Part shown: positions 13,301 through 25,327 of the stretch, one piece after another
Numbering within the stretch: position 1 is the first letter of the stretch
How the letters are laid out: each line of letters starts with the position of its first letter
NCBI GenBank assembly: GCA_043228905.1
Contig: JBHGNT010000005.1
Coordinates: 3,720,001 to 3,784,000, forward strand
Origin: Azolla caroliniana
Lineage: Eukaryota > Polypodiophyta
Direction of reading: 5' to 3'
Length of the DNA stretch: 64,000 nt
Program-made: the position numbers and the translations under genes
Notes under the pieces: model-generated
What the model was told of the DNA's origin: nothing
Databases searched by the model: none
Seen by the model: only the letters and a program-made list of their open reading frames with translations

Positions 13301-14208
13301 CCTCACATTCCCCCTTTATATGATTCATTGGCTGTCTGATGTCTCCTGAAATGAATCTTTGATGGTGGTAAAGTGATGATGCTTTGGAGAACAGTCAATG
13401 TATGCGGTATTATTGACACAGCTTTTTAACTGAAATTGTTGTACCCATTCAGGAACCTAAATTATTCAGTACAGATATAGCCTCCAATATAGCATATGGT
13501 TGTGGGGGTACCGTAACTTCTATTGAAATAGAGAAAGCTGCAAAGCAGGCAAATGCACATGATTTCATTATGGACCTGCCAGAGGGTTATAGGACGATGG
13601 TAGATAATGCACGTCTCAGTGGGGGTCAAAAGCAACGTATAGCCATAGCCCGGGCTCTGGTAAGAGATCCCTCTATACTAATACTTGATGAGGCAACCAG
13701 TGCCCTTGATGCTGAGAGTGAGCATTTTGTGCAGGTAAGAAAACATTTATTTCAATGTTATATGGTGGGTTGAAAAAAATCTGCATTGATGACATTTTGG
13801 TCATGATTTTCACAGAAAGCTCTCCATAAAGCCATGCATGATGGGCGAAAGAAGAGGACAGTTCTTGTTATTGCACACAGGTAGTGATTTGGCTTTATAT
13901 AGATTCTTCTTTTATGAGGTGCGACAGTTTGGCATTAAAGTGGGTATCACTATGATGACTTCAGGTTATCCACAATTCGCTCGGCAGATCGAATTGTTGT
14001 AATGCAAAGTGGTTGTATATCTGAGGTATGCATGTGGCTTTTCTTATGCACATATCATATATAGGTGTGCACATTTCTTTTTTTTGTACGTAATGATGCA
14101 ATGAAATGGCATATTTCTTGTTATGAACAGATCGGGACACATGATGAATTGTTGCGATTGGATGGAGAATATGCAATGTTGACCCGGAGGCAGATGAGCA
14201 CAATATAA
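7400..14208 (+). CDS. ABCB26: chloroplast half-size ABC transporter, ABCB26/28 clade
   Basis: Eighteen exons join in phase to give 787 residues: 7400-8113, 8916-9043, 9157-9199, 9301-9345, 9417-9539, 9610-9713, 9782-9836, 9943-10013, 10340-10442, 10611-10821, 12439-12512, 12653-12709, 12814-12888, 12972-13046, 13453-13734, 13816-13880, 13965-14025, 14131-14208. The N-terminal ~200 residues are basic and Ser/Arg-rich, as in a plastid transit peptide. One transmembrane domain follows (blocks [30 protein letters not shown] and [14 protein letters not shown]). The nucleotide-binding domain has Walker [10 protein letters not shown] (578-586), LSGGQ (681-685), Walker B ILILD (701-705), SALD and switch His741 in IAHR, so it should hydrolyse ATP. 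Half transporters of this clade dimerise in plastid membranes; the substrate is unknown. Intron 4 is a GC-AG intron. The 326-bp intron 8 carries a duplicated exon edge, and intron 10 (1.6 kb) may hold inserted DNA. Family certain; the ABCB26 rather than ABCB28 label is tentative. Confidence 0.93.
10036..10380 (+). repeat. tandem copies of intron 8 end plus start of exon 9
   Basis: A unit beginning with a TTTAAGGATGT-like sequence starts at 10036, 10163 and 10244. The first and third copies end in a polypyrimidine/CAG acceptor followed by the first ~15 bases of exon 9 (GTATAGTAGGTGGA). Only the third is the real exon start (10340). The copy at 10139 would run into an in-frame stop, so it is a decoy acceptor. 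Confidence 0.8.
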
Positions 14209-15992
14209 ATGTAATTCTAATATTTAGTAACAGTTACATGTATCAAAATGCCCATTTGTAATTTTGCCTCTGATTTTTTATTCTGGGTTAACATTTTGTC
14301 TAATTGGACAAAAATATTCCATTGGGTTAAGCTATATTCATTTGCACACGCTTTGGATACTTCAAATAGATCCAATGTAGTAACATGAAAATTATAGAAA
14401 TATACAGTTGGTAAATGATCCATAAAATAATTATGCCGAACAGAACAATATGGGCTATGGGCCCCGCAAAATATATAGGATCTAATTCTTATGCAACGTT
14501 TTATTATCCAAATTGCTTTTTAGGATCAAGTTAGAGATACCCTTATTGACAGGATTAGACATCATGGCGAATAATAATCTCCAAAGAATTTAGAAGTAAT
14601 TTCTCAGCAAATCCAAGGTGCATACTCTAAAGGGTATATATTCTTATTCTAGTGGAACATTGGTAATCATTTATGTGGTGTACAGCAGTGAAACTTGTGA
14701 GATCTCTGGCTTACCCTAAACCCTAAACCCAAAAGATATATGGACGTGCATATTATATGATACATTCTATTACCCAAATTGGTTTCTTGAGGGCTTGTTT
14801 CATTAAATCAGTATATGGTGTTATTGATAGGTCAACTGAGATCATCAATATGCAACATCATCAATTTCCTTCCCGTCCCACCTCTCTAGAGACTAGAAGG
14901 GAATGCGTAGTAATAGATAGTCCAACTTGTGCCAATGTTGTGTCATTTGGAATGAAAACTTGTTAATTTGTTACTTTTTAAATAATACTTTGAAAAGCAA
15001 TACATTTATAACAATTCCTTGACATGTTGCACTATGTTGTGGTAATAGCAATCAAGTGACAAATTTAGTGTGCATATACTCATTACTTCATGTCCATCAA
15101 ATACAGTTTTCAAATAAATACCTACCTTGTATTGATAAAAGTAACACTAAATACAATCTCATTATCCAAATAATACATAGTGATGTAATTTATGAGCTTT
15201 ACGACATCTTTTAGTAGTCGAGGTGAAGTTCTTTATAGTGGTAAGCAAGTAATTTGTTGGGTCGACTTCTCCGCCTCACCCAAGACTAGATTGATTTTGC
15301 ATACAAAAAGTAGTAGTCGATCACATTTTGGACATGTAATACAACTAGATGATCTCGAAAGTTGTTCGTGGCTCAAGACAATAAATAGGACTACCTTGAT
15401 TTTGATTTTGAAAAGCAAAGAAACAAATGCCAACCTCATTGAGAATATTGGGAAGATTATTGAGGAGAAGATAGTCGCAATCATCCATATAAAAATACTA
15501 AGAACAATACTAGCAACACTCTCAAAGACCATTGCAAGTTCAACCCTATGTGTGAGCCTCAAAAGCTACCACCATGACTCAACGGTCCATCCACATGATC
15601 GGAGCCTCACCATGGTTTGCACCGTGATGAGCAAACAAATGTTAGAACCTATTTTTCCAATCCTTGTTTATCGGGGGGAACCAAACTCATCAACGCCACT
15701 AGACCAATATCAAGAATGTGAAGCAAATGGATGATCTTTGTGAAGACAGTGGGCTATTCGCATCGACGATAAGCATCAGATAAAAATGTTGGAGTATATT
15801 GATGAATTTGGTTGTGGGTACGTGTATACAAATACATACGTATACATAAATTTTGTACATGTATAAATGTGTGTATATTGTGTTATATGGTTTAGATGGA
15901 AAATTGAATTAATACTTACGTTTGGCTTTGTTAAGACTGGCTTGCCTGTCTGTCTGTCTGTCTCTCGCTTGCTCTCTGGGCAACTGAACTAC
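14209..15992. other. intergenic between ABC transporter and ALF4
   Basis: AT-rich DNA. A 17-bp telomere-like CCCTAAA array lies at 14714-14730. A 180-codon open frame at 15192-15734 has no recognisable similarity. The ALF4 promoter and 5' UTR must lie in the last few hundred bases, where a short TGTC repeat precedes the start codon. Confidence 0.5.
14714..14730. repeat. short interstitial telomere-like repeat
   Basis: Two and a half units of CCCTAAA, the plant telomere repeat. This may be chance or a telo-box in downstream DNA. Confidence 0.5.
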
Positions 15993-18900
15993 ATGGATCC
16001 TGACGGAGCTTTCCTGCTGGACAGACTATCATCCGCTGCAGACGAGATTAATGGCACCGAAGATGAAAGACGTAAGCATGAGGATCTTCTTGGACTCGCA
16101 CAGACGTTGCTTGACCCTTCCACTCCCTCAGGCGAGGTAAGCCTGCGGTAAATTAAAAAACATAACACACGCACGCACACAGAAAGAATCTAGCAGTAAT
16201 AATTATAGTTTGTAGTTTTTCGTTTCTGTATTCAGACGACTATTCTAAATGGATCTTCTGAAGGACATGGAAGAGAGAGAAGGAAAAAAAAAGATCCAAG
16301 AATCCCAAAAAATTTAGTAGAAAGTGCATTTCTGAGATTTTTCTCCCTACATAGATAGCGTTTTACTGTGCCTGATGTAACTAGAACAACCATTTCTGAA
16401 CGAAAGATAGAAAGTTCATTCTATTTTAACAGTTATATTGAACATCAAGGAAAGATCCAAAATTTGAAAACTCTCTTCGCTTTAACATTTTTGTAAAGCA
16501 TCAAAGAAAGTTTTGAAAAGTCCTTTTGTTTGATTTCCTTTGTGGCAAGGCTCGACTTGATAGCCTTGGGATGGACTTGCCTCGGATCCTTGCCAAGTTT
16601 GCAGTGAGCTCACATAGACCTTGCAGAGAGAAGGCACTCTCCATTTTGAAATCTTTGGCAACGTTCTGTGATCCTCGTGACATGTTTGCAGCTTACATGG
16701 AGGTATGTAAGCCTTCCGTTACTGTGTCTTCTCAGCTCATTTGTTTAATAGTTTTATCTTTGGATCCCTTTATTACTGTAATTTCCTGCTGTCGCCAACA
16801 TTTCTTGTATATCCAATTGTTTAATCTGTACGGCTCTTTAAGATTTTGTCAGGTATTTCCGATCTAGCTAATTTTTGTTATTGGAGAAATTGTATGAAGT
16901 GCTATACTGTATACCCTCACTCCATGATATTTGTTTTGATTGCAGCTTACGTGGACATAAGTTTATTTCCTATCATATCCACTGGGCACAAAATGTTTAA
17001 CTCTGATGATGTTTTCCCTCATTCCATCCGCCTTTATTGCTGATTTGTGTGTGCTCTAACTAATGTTAAATCTTAGATCAAATTGTTTATTTGCTATATC
17101 TCCCCTCAAATTGCTGCATTGATATTCAGTTGCTTTTTTTTTATTGTTGCAATAACTTTCTTTCTAACTGCATCAGGCGTTGAACTTGTACACCGAGCCA
17201 GAAACTCTAGCATTATGTATAATTCTTCTGGATGACTTACCCCAGAGTATGTCTTGAACTTTTTCTGGTTACCATTTGTTTTGGACGAAGTCACTTGATT
17301 CCTTTGTTGTGTGGTGCAGTTTTTACCCGGATGAGAAGAAGGAGGTTAGAGTTTTTTCAAGAATCTTTATCAAGTCTTTTGAGAATATATAGCCTTGCTG
17401 TGGACACTGGGGCTCGAGGTCAAGAGATATTTGTTAAATTGGCACATATTATCATGGCTGTTCATGGCATAAGCCAATGTGAGGAGGTATATGGATGAGA
17501 TTTTTTTTTCAAAAATACATGAGTGGGCTTTGTGTCTATTTCACGTTTCATATGTCGATTGGTGATATATGTTATCTTCTGTTTGTTCTACAAAATTCGT
17601 TACATGTAGATAAGAAACCTTTACCATTTTCTCCCACTTTTTAGTTACCATCTTGTTTCTTCTGTATCCAAATTATAGGTAAGACATTAGGCTTTTTTAT
17701 TTATATGTAGACCTATGATACCTTATCCATTTATGTGCCCTTTATTACATGTTGTGCTAGATATTTTGGCTAGGTAACATTTACATTGCATTAACTGCAT
17801 TTTTCAAATTAGTCTGGAAGATGTATGAAGAAGCTTTAGATGTGTATTTCTTGAAAAGCTTTAGATGATAGTTACAAAGCTTTCTTTGAATCAGGTAGCA
17901 GAAATAATTTCAATCATGTGTTAAGGGAATTTTGATAGACTGATGCTTGAGGAAGTTTTCGAAATTTGCTTGAGGCAGGTTGCAGAGAAAAGGCAGAGGC
18001 TACAACAAACACTTGGAATTTTCATTCTTTTACTTCTGGTCTGATGTCTTACCTTTCAAGGAAATAGTATAATCTTAATTCTTTTTATGAAAATATTATA
18101 ATAATCTGGTACCTGCCAGGCTAGGGGATGCGATATTGTTATTGTTGATGCTTTACAACCTACAGTTCTGGAACTTATCAACTTGCTTCCGGAGTGTGGA
18201 TTTTCGTACTTGGATATGATCACTGGAAATTATTCAGAGAATGTGATGGATTGCATTGACGAAGGTATCGGGCCTTAAATGCCTCTGTTGGGAATGTTAT
18301 ACTATGGCATAATGGAATATTATGAAGACGCTATGATTTTTCTTAGTTTTGCAGAAGCTTGTAATAGCAAATCACAACTTTGGGATACAAAACGAGGTGC
18401 TGTTTTGGCAGGTCAATTTCTGCTTTCTTCATCTTATACTTTGATTCTGATTTCCAAAGAGTCATTACTTAGATGTTCAATCTCTTTGTATTAAAGCAGT
18501 ATGCTGGAGTTTCTGTGGCAAAGAAGCAACAAACGATCAAGTACAAGGAGAGTTGCTTCTTGAAAACTTATGTAGTTCAACCAATGCATTCATGAAGTCA
18601 CTATCGAATGTGTCCCTTCTTCTTACGTCGATATCAACATCACCAAAAACAGTAGAATTGTGCATTGATTTTTTAGCCACCATTTTGGAATCTTCAACAA
18701 CAAAAGATCTGTTTGATTCTGAACACTGGCTCTTTGAACAGAATGACTTTTTCAGGCTAAAAGATTTTCTCCAGGTATATCCTGTGTAAACTTGCTATAA
18801 TTCTGCATAGACTTTATAGAGGAGATCTTATTGAAAGCCATTGACTGAATTCTAGATAGTGCAAAACGAGAGATAAACCAGGGGCGTGCGCAATCAGTCA

Positions 18901-21414
18901 GATGTTTCCTAGAGAATATTCTATCTTTGCCTCTGCTGTTGTGTAGATGGGCATTATTAGACCCCTTGTGATTTGAGTTACCTTCCCAATCAGAATTCCC
19001 AGTGTTCCATAGGATGTTTTGCAGAATTGTTCATCTCTTCTTTATTCTCATGCTAGAAGCAATCTTGCATATCTATTCCTTTTCTACATTTAGTAGAGCA
19101 TAAATGAAGGCAAAGTTTAATGTAACCCCTGGTTACCTGTTGTTGCCATCCGTTGTAGCTTTGAGATGGCTGCTTTTTCATTGGCTTCTCAAAAGTATTG
19201 GATTCTCATCGGGTAACTGCCATCGTAATTGTTAACTGCCTCATTTAAAAAAAGATTTTGTTCTGTAATTAAACAAGCCAAAGTTTCAATGGCCACTTAT
19301 TTGGCTTAGAATTTAGAATATTTTGGATGTATTTAGGTTTTAGAATCTTTTGGACTTGATTAATCTATTTAGTTTTTTCTTTTCTTTTATGTCAGGCAAT
19401 TCAAAGGGTAATGATCTTTTCTCCACATTCGAAGACAAGACAACATGCATACAATGTCCTTGTACAGGCAAGTTTAGATCTCTTCTTTTTTGAATGGTTT
19501 AATAGTGAATGAATCTAATTTTAAGTTTGCAGACAATGCAAAATAATGTTCAATAAAGTTATTAATCTCCTGCAATTATAATGATGGTTTTATAAGTCTT
19601 GGTTTCAACATGATCACCTACCACAGATTTTCTGAAGATCCAAATTATTATTGCTATTCAACTTGTCTGCCAATAAATGTATATTCACTATAATAACCAT
19701 AACAAACTTAGAGGACACAATTAGATAACTTGAGAGCATATTTCATGACGAAGAAAGTAGCTCTTGAAGTTGATGTCATTTCCATTGGCCTACCTTTATT
19801 GCCATATTTTCATGTCTTGAATCCCGAGCGGATGAGTTCCCAGATAATAGGCAGCCCATACGATTTTATTCATAACCATGGATTATCGTGGACAGTCATT
19901 TCTGGTTGTGGTTTCTGGGACATGCAAACCCTTTGTGGATGCTAATAGTGGGCTAAGGCATATTATGCTTTCAAGATGCATGTAGGAGGATACATTAGAC
20001 ATAGAATCACGACTTGTGATACACTGGCACAAAGCTACCATATAATATATAAATTCTGCTTTCTGAAATGATAATACATTTGTCATTACAAAAACATATA
20101 TAGTATACTTTACCGATGGAATTAAAATGGCTTTTGCATGCACCAAGTCTCTTTGGCTCAATGTGAACTATTAAGCTCTCTTCAGGGATTATGTGCATTT
20201 GGTGCTCATAACAGACAGCATTTCTATTGAATTTATTCTATTCTCAAGAACGTGAGCTTGTTTGAAGTCTCGGTTTTGTGGTTGAGCTATATTCTTCAAA
20301 AATAACGATTTGTTGTCCATCAATGTTCATGCCCTTGAATTTCTTAAGCAAAATGACTTTTATTTTCTATGCATCCAGACAATTAGACAAGTTCCTCCAC
20401 CAGTGGCAAGATATGAAACGTTAAAGCTCCTTATCATGGAATCTAACCAATCTTCAATGGTAAGATACATATTTTGTGTATTAGATTTTGTACTGTATAT
20501 CACATCCACATTTCCGTTTTCTGAATTTCACTCTTTGAAGTACAGAGATGTGGACCATACATCGAATCTGAAATAGAGTTTAACATGAGCTAGTTACAAA
20601 TTGAAAGAAAACATATGACATAGAAATCAATACTGTGTGCTAAAGCTACGGTATTAATGATAATGCTGTATCAAGAAACATGAAAACTTGCATGAACTAT
20701 TTCCATGATAATTATTATATATAAACGAATTCCTAGCATTTAAGGCCACAACTAATATGTTGCATCATTTCGTTTCAGGTCTCTCTTCTCATTTATATTG
20801 TGAAAGAAGAAGTTGAGAAGGCAATATCATCTAAAAAAGATCGTCCAGAAGTTGCTGAAAGTGTAAAGCTAGAATCACCTTTTGCAAGCAGCAAAGTGCT
20901 AGAACTTGTTGAGTTTATTCTCCGACCTCCCTCAGGGGGTCCTCCTGATCTGCCAAATCAAATTGATGCGGTATTTACAACCCTTTGCCTTGATGTTTGA
21001 AATATTTGAAGGGTTTTTCTGATGCTCTGTTTTATCGAGTTTCTGCTTTCTCTTTTCACAGGTGCTATCTGTGCTAAATTTATACAGGTTTATTTTAATT
21101 AAAGAGACATCCGGTATGTTGATATTATCCTCCAAATTGTATTCTTGATAGAATGAAGTTCTAGCTCAAAGGATAATTGGATTTGAACAGGAAAAACAAA
21201 CTATACGGGAATTTTACGAAAAGAAAATCTGGAACAAGCTCGTGTTAAGTGGCTGGAGCCATTTCGTGTTTTCCTCCAAGGATATCAATTAAATTTACGG
21301 AGTGGTGATTCTGAATCGGATTTGTGTGCACAGTTTTCTGTGGCAAATGTGGAGGGTGTTCTCTATCGTTGTCTCGAACTTGTTGAAGAAGCATTGAAGT
21401 GCAAATCTTCATAA
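15993..21414 (+). CDS. ALF4: ALF4 (aberrant root formation 4), glomulin family
   Basis: Fourteen exons in phase give 603 residues, close to Arabidopsis ALF4 (about 626): 15993-16136, 16236-16323, 16521-16702, 17177-17246, 17320-17486, 17979-18038, 18120-18264, 18355-18411, 18497-18774, 19396-19467, 20379-20459, 20779-20970, 21062-21113, 21191-21414. Family blocks include FDFLCGKARL, LATFCDPRDMFAAYMEAL, LPECGFSYLDMITG, LWDTKRGAVL and, most diagnostic, the C-terminal RPPSGGPPDLPNQIDAVLS / LNLYRFILIKETSGKTNYTG. Glomulin binds RBX1 and blocks E2 access to cullin-RING ubiquitin ligases. ALF4 does the same in plants and is needed for lateral root initiation, so in a rootless plant it would have an older cell-cycle or CRL role. 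The protein should be all-helical with HEAT-like repeats. Intron 10 starts with GC. Exons 2 and 6 were chosen by phase and family fit and are less certain. A start further upstream in the same frame is possible but poorer. Confidence 0.88.
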
Positions 21415-22411
21415 TTTGGAGTGAATGATAGATATCTCTTGGTTCTGAAGTTATATGTGAATTTATGAAAGCATTAAACCTTCTCCACAAGTTCTCTAGA
21501 TGACATGACACTACTTCACCTTTATTACTCTGCCTTACTACATCTGCTTATTTTCAGATTGTTTTGGATGCAAAAGATTGCCTTAGTACTAGTCATTTAT
21601 GCAAATCTCAGATTGTTTCTACATGCAAAAGTTATAGAGATCATAAGAAAGCTTTTCAAAAACTAAAGTGGTGTTGGTGACATGAGAGCAATAAGCAATG
21701 GATACCTGGAAATCTCTACTAATTATAAAGGCACCAATATGGCCAACCTGCACGGACAAGAAGTGGATATACCTGGAACCCTCCATCTCATGGTTTAATG
21801 GATTTAAAAGCTTCTATTTGGTGACCAATCCTTCAATGTTTTTTGCCAGTTTCCAACCAAACCTGTTACATCATTTTCTAACTGTTCCCTAATAATAGAA
21901 ACATTTACCCTTTCATATGGGTTCTAACAATTACCATAACAGTGCCACCAGACACAATTCTAGATATTTTGAAGTGGCATTAGGTATAATATAACCAGTA
22001 ACTTGGCCTTATCTTATTCTCATAAAAGAATTTGGTGTAAAGAAAATCTTATTCTCATAAAAGAATTTGGTGTAAAGAAAGTCTGTCTTTAATAAACACA
22101 TTAATTTGTCAAAAACATTAATTGTGGCACAGATACAAAACATTATCCATCATACTCTGTCCACTTTTAAGGCATCAACACAGAATGCCACATAAACAAG
22201 GGATATCTTTAAAATGCAACTTCCATAGAGAAGCGCATGTCAAATATACAAACCATGTAAGCATACATGAACACAACTAACCGATGGTCTCACACAAAAT
22301 TGAATCCTTGAAAAGGATTTGACTGTCAACATCTTCACACTTTCAGGATGATGAGTTAATAATAAGCCCATATGACACCCAATAAACCACCTACAAAAGT
22401 TAAAGCAAGAC
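21415..22411. other. intergenic between convergent ALF4 and RPL34
   Basis: Holds the 3' ends of two convergent genes. No coding signal seen. Contains a perfect 35-bp tandem duplication at 22011-22080. Confidence 0.6.
22011..22080. repeat. perfect 35-bp tandem duplication
   Basis: The 35-bp segment at 22011-22045 is repeated base for base at 22046-22080, which suggests a recent event. Confidence 0.9.
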
Positions 22412-23684
22412 TTAAGCCTGAGCTTTAGTAGCTTGCTTTTCTTTTGATTTCTGGATCTTCAACACTTTCTTCACAATCTTCTGTTCTTCCACAAGAAAAG
22501 CTCGAATGATTCTGCAGATAATATAACATCTTCTCTTACAACCACGACACCCAAGAAGAAAATAAACCAAAAAGCAGATGGGTAAAGAGATGCAAAAACC
22601 TCTCTCGGACAGCCTCCCCAGAAAGGGCACCACCATAAGCACGATTCACTGTCTTATTCGTCTTGCTTAGTCTAGTGTTCCTATATTCAGCAGGTCGAAG
22701 ATGTGGAACCTGATTAAATCCTCAAAACTCAGAATAAATACTAAACTACCTTTCTATGGATTCGTAAAATATAAAAATGAAACTGACCCCTTGGATTCGC
22801 TTCCCAGTGACTGGACATTTGGGGCCCTGAGCACGTTTCTTGGCAATCTGGAAAACGAGCCGTCCACCTGGTACACATACAAAATGGACAAAGAGATTAT
22901 GTGCTTCATATCATGGTTTTGAAAAAACAAATACAACTGCAGAAGCTTCTAGTCCTAGTTTTGAGACATTGCATTATTCTGAAAGAAGCTTCATATCAAG
23001 TCTATGACACGTGGTATAAGATCACAGGAATCTCCAGCTTGATAACAAGACACAGTATTAGCTGAAGGCATCTCTTTCATGAAACATCTTTCATGTAACA
23101 TAGCGTCAGCTTAACAAGGTTTCATCTTGTTAGGAAGTGTCAATCTCTTCGTTATGACAATTGTTGTTAAGTTTCATGTTTAAGAAACATAGCATAATGA
23201 GCCAAACTTCGGACAGATAAGCTCCATGTTCAAGAAGTGTCCTCTAACAACAACATAGAGAGGGTCAGGTCATCTTACATTCAAGAATGCATCGTTCAAA
23301 ATTAGCAACTGCTTCGTTTCAATGGATTTATCACTGGAAAACTGTTTATATCAGACATCATAAATACGTAGTCTTGCAGGTAAATTAATAGAATCTCTCC
23401 AGTCTGGCTGAATGCTGTTTTCTGATATCGACGCGCTCAATACAGATAAATAACACGTTACACCAGTGATACCTCTGTGATGTAGTAAAGAGGGCATACA
23501 GTTCTACATAGCGTCTGACACATTTTCTTCACATGGACGCTTCATTTGAAGAAATCATGTGAAATGCTGAACGAGGACATGAAGAATGGACGAAGGAAGG
23601 CATACCAGGGGTTTTCACGACGCGAGTCTGGTTGGATTTGGTGGCGTAGCTGTGACGACGACGATAGGTCAAGCGCTGCACCAT
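22412..23684 (-). CDS. RPL34: 60S ribosomal protein L34 (eL34)
   Basis: Four - strand exons in phase: 23684-23606, 22867-22788, 22709-22600 and 22511-22412, giving 122 residues, the normal length for plant eL34. The N-terminus [19 protein letters not shown], then [41 protein letters not shown] and [17 protein letters not shown] are the family hallmarks in order. eL34 is a component of the large cytosolic ribosomal subunit. The KCPVTG motif is the plant form. The 5' leader (read on -) contains a GAA-repeat tract opposite the TTC microsatellite at 23708. The upstream region carries a site II-type element and a telo-box, typical of plant ribosomal protein promoters. No frame damage: a functional copy. 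Confidence 0.96.
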
Positions 23685-25327
23685 GGCTCCCCTCCTTCGT
23701 GGTCGTGCTTCTTCTTCTTCTTCTTCTTCTTCTTCTTTTTGTGCAGGAAGAGGGAGGGGGCAGAGGCAGCAGCTCTTGAGGAGGAGGAGAAGAAGAAAGA
23801 CTCCCGGTTCATAGGCCCCCCCCTAGATCCAACGGCTCCCGGTTTCTGCCTCAAGCTCATCGGACGGCTTCCAGGCAATCCAATGTTTACCTCTATCTGC
23901 AGTAAGACTATGTATGTATCATGTATGTAGTAGTAGTAAGTGGTGATGATCAAACAAATATTTACCAATGGATATCATTCTTCAATATTATTATTTTCAA
24001 TTTTCGTGGACCCCCTCGAAAGAAGAACATCAAAGGCCCAACCAACCTCAACGCACTCGTCCCATGATTTGTCACTTTACTTGACCATTTCCTCAATATA
24101 ACACACAACAAAGTCATTAGAGTTGTTCGTATGAATCAATACACTTTCTTTTTCTGTAGGGGTTTAGGGTTTTAAACATACATAATCCTCACAAAAGACG
24201 GGTATGGACTTTCGATTTAGAGGGGATGTCAATAGTTCCAATGACCCGAGTTTTCAAACACATCCCTTTGAAGAGAGAGAGAGAGAGAAGATTGACTCAT
24301 TTCTAGATCCACATTGTCAATATACAATAGATGTTCATATTATCCAATGGCAAATGCTAACAAAAACATAGGGGTGTTAGCTGAAATAAAAAGGGAACAC
24401 ACAATTGTTAGTCGTGACAACGAAAAATCGGAAAGTGGGTTTTCACTTTTTACGTGTGGTTCATAGGGCAATGACAAGGAAATTCTTGATTTCGATGTAT
24501 TGTGTTTCATGAAGAACTTGATCATTTTCGACTGTATAAGTATTATTGTCTTGAATTGTCTATCAAAGGAGATCCCAGGAACAAAATCTTGAGATCGCAG
24601 AGGAATTCAAGATAGTAGATCTGGAAGCGAATCCCACTTTAATGCCATTGCATCCGAATTTTAGAACCAGAAATGGGCAGGAACTTCGGAACGTAAGGAA
24701 GTGGATTTGTATTCGATAAAAAACATAAAGAAACACCAAGTGCTTGCTCCTAGATATAGATTCTTCTTTTTAGTTCAAAATCCATCAATGAAAAATCAAT
24801 AAAATTTAGGTTTTCATGAAACTGTAGGGGATGCCCCTCCCATTTTCCTTCCTTTTTTTTTAAGGGCCTTCAAATTGAAAGGACACAGCACGAGAGGGGA
24901 AAAAGCTTATCAGTATCAACACTATGAAGATGGACATGCCACTACCGTCTTCGTCTTCACGTTCTCCAGGTACGACCCAGAGACTGCTCTCATTCGCGCG
25001 CACAGATACAGACATGTAGAGAAGGGGATGATCTCCGTTGTTTTCCGTTTCCACCTTCCTAATGCAGAGAAATGGGTGTAGAACGACCCGTAAAACTCCA
25101 TGCCAATATGATGAAACATTTCGGTGGAGTGTTTCCCCGTTTATGAGAATGAGAGGCCCGCAATTTCCATACGTAAATACAGAAAAATAAATCTATATGC
25201 ATACATATATACGGACTCATTCACACATGACAAGTTGATTTCCTACGTTATTGGAGTCGGTTTCATATATGGGCATTTGAATGCTGACACATCTGTTAAA
25301 TCATGTTGTTATGTTTCAGAGGAACTT
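23685..25327. other. divergent intergenic region of RPL34 and OTU3
   Basis: Contains the RPL34 promoter (reading left) and the OTU3 promoter (reading right). Noted: TTC microsatellite (23708-23736), a GGCCCA site II core (24035-24040), a telo-box-like TTTAGGGTTT (about 24162-24171), and a possible untranslated OTU3 exon ending before a TTTCAG acceptor just upstream of 25321. Confidence 0.5.
24035..24172 (-). promoter_or_regulatory. site II element and telo-box upstream of RPL34
   Basis: On the - strand the region reads AAACCCTAAA (telo-box) followed about 125 bp later by TGGGCC (site II core), roughly 350-490 bp upstream of the RPL34 start codon. This pairing is well known in plant ribosomal protein and translation gene promoters. 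The distance is somewhat large, so function is an inference. Confidence 0.45.

Noticed and set aside
14714-14730. Internal telomere or chromosome-fusion scar
   Set aside because: Only two and a half repeat units; far too short, and the motif is common as a telo-box.
15192-15734. 180-codon + strand open frame
   Set aside because: No family resemblance, an overlapping 109-codon frame on the other strand, AT-rich composition and no splice or promoter context. Probably chance or old transposon DNA.
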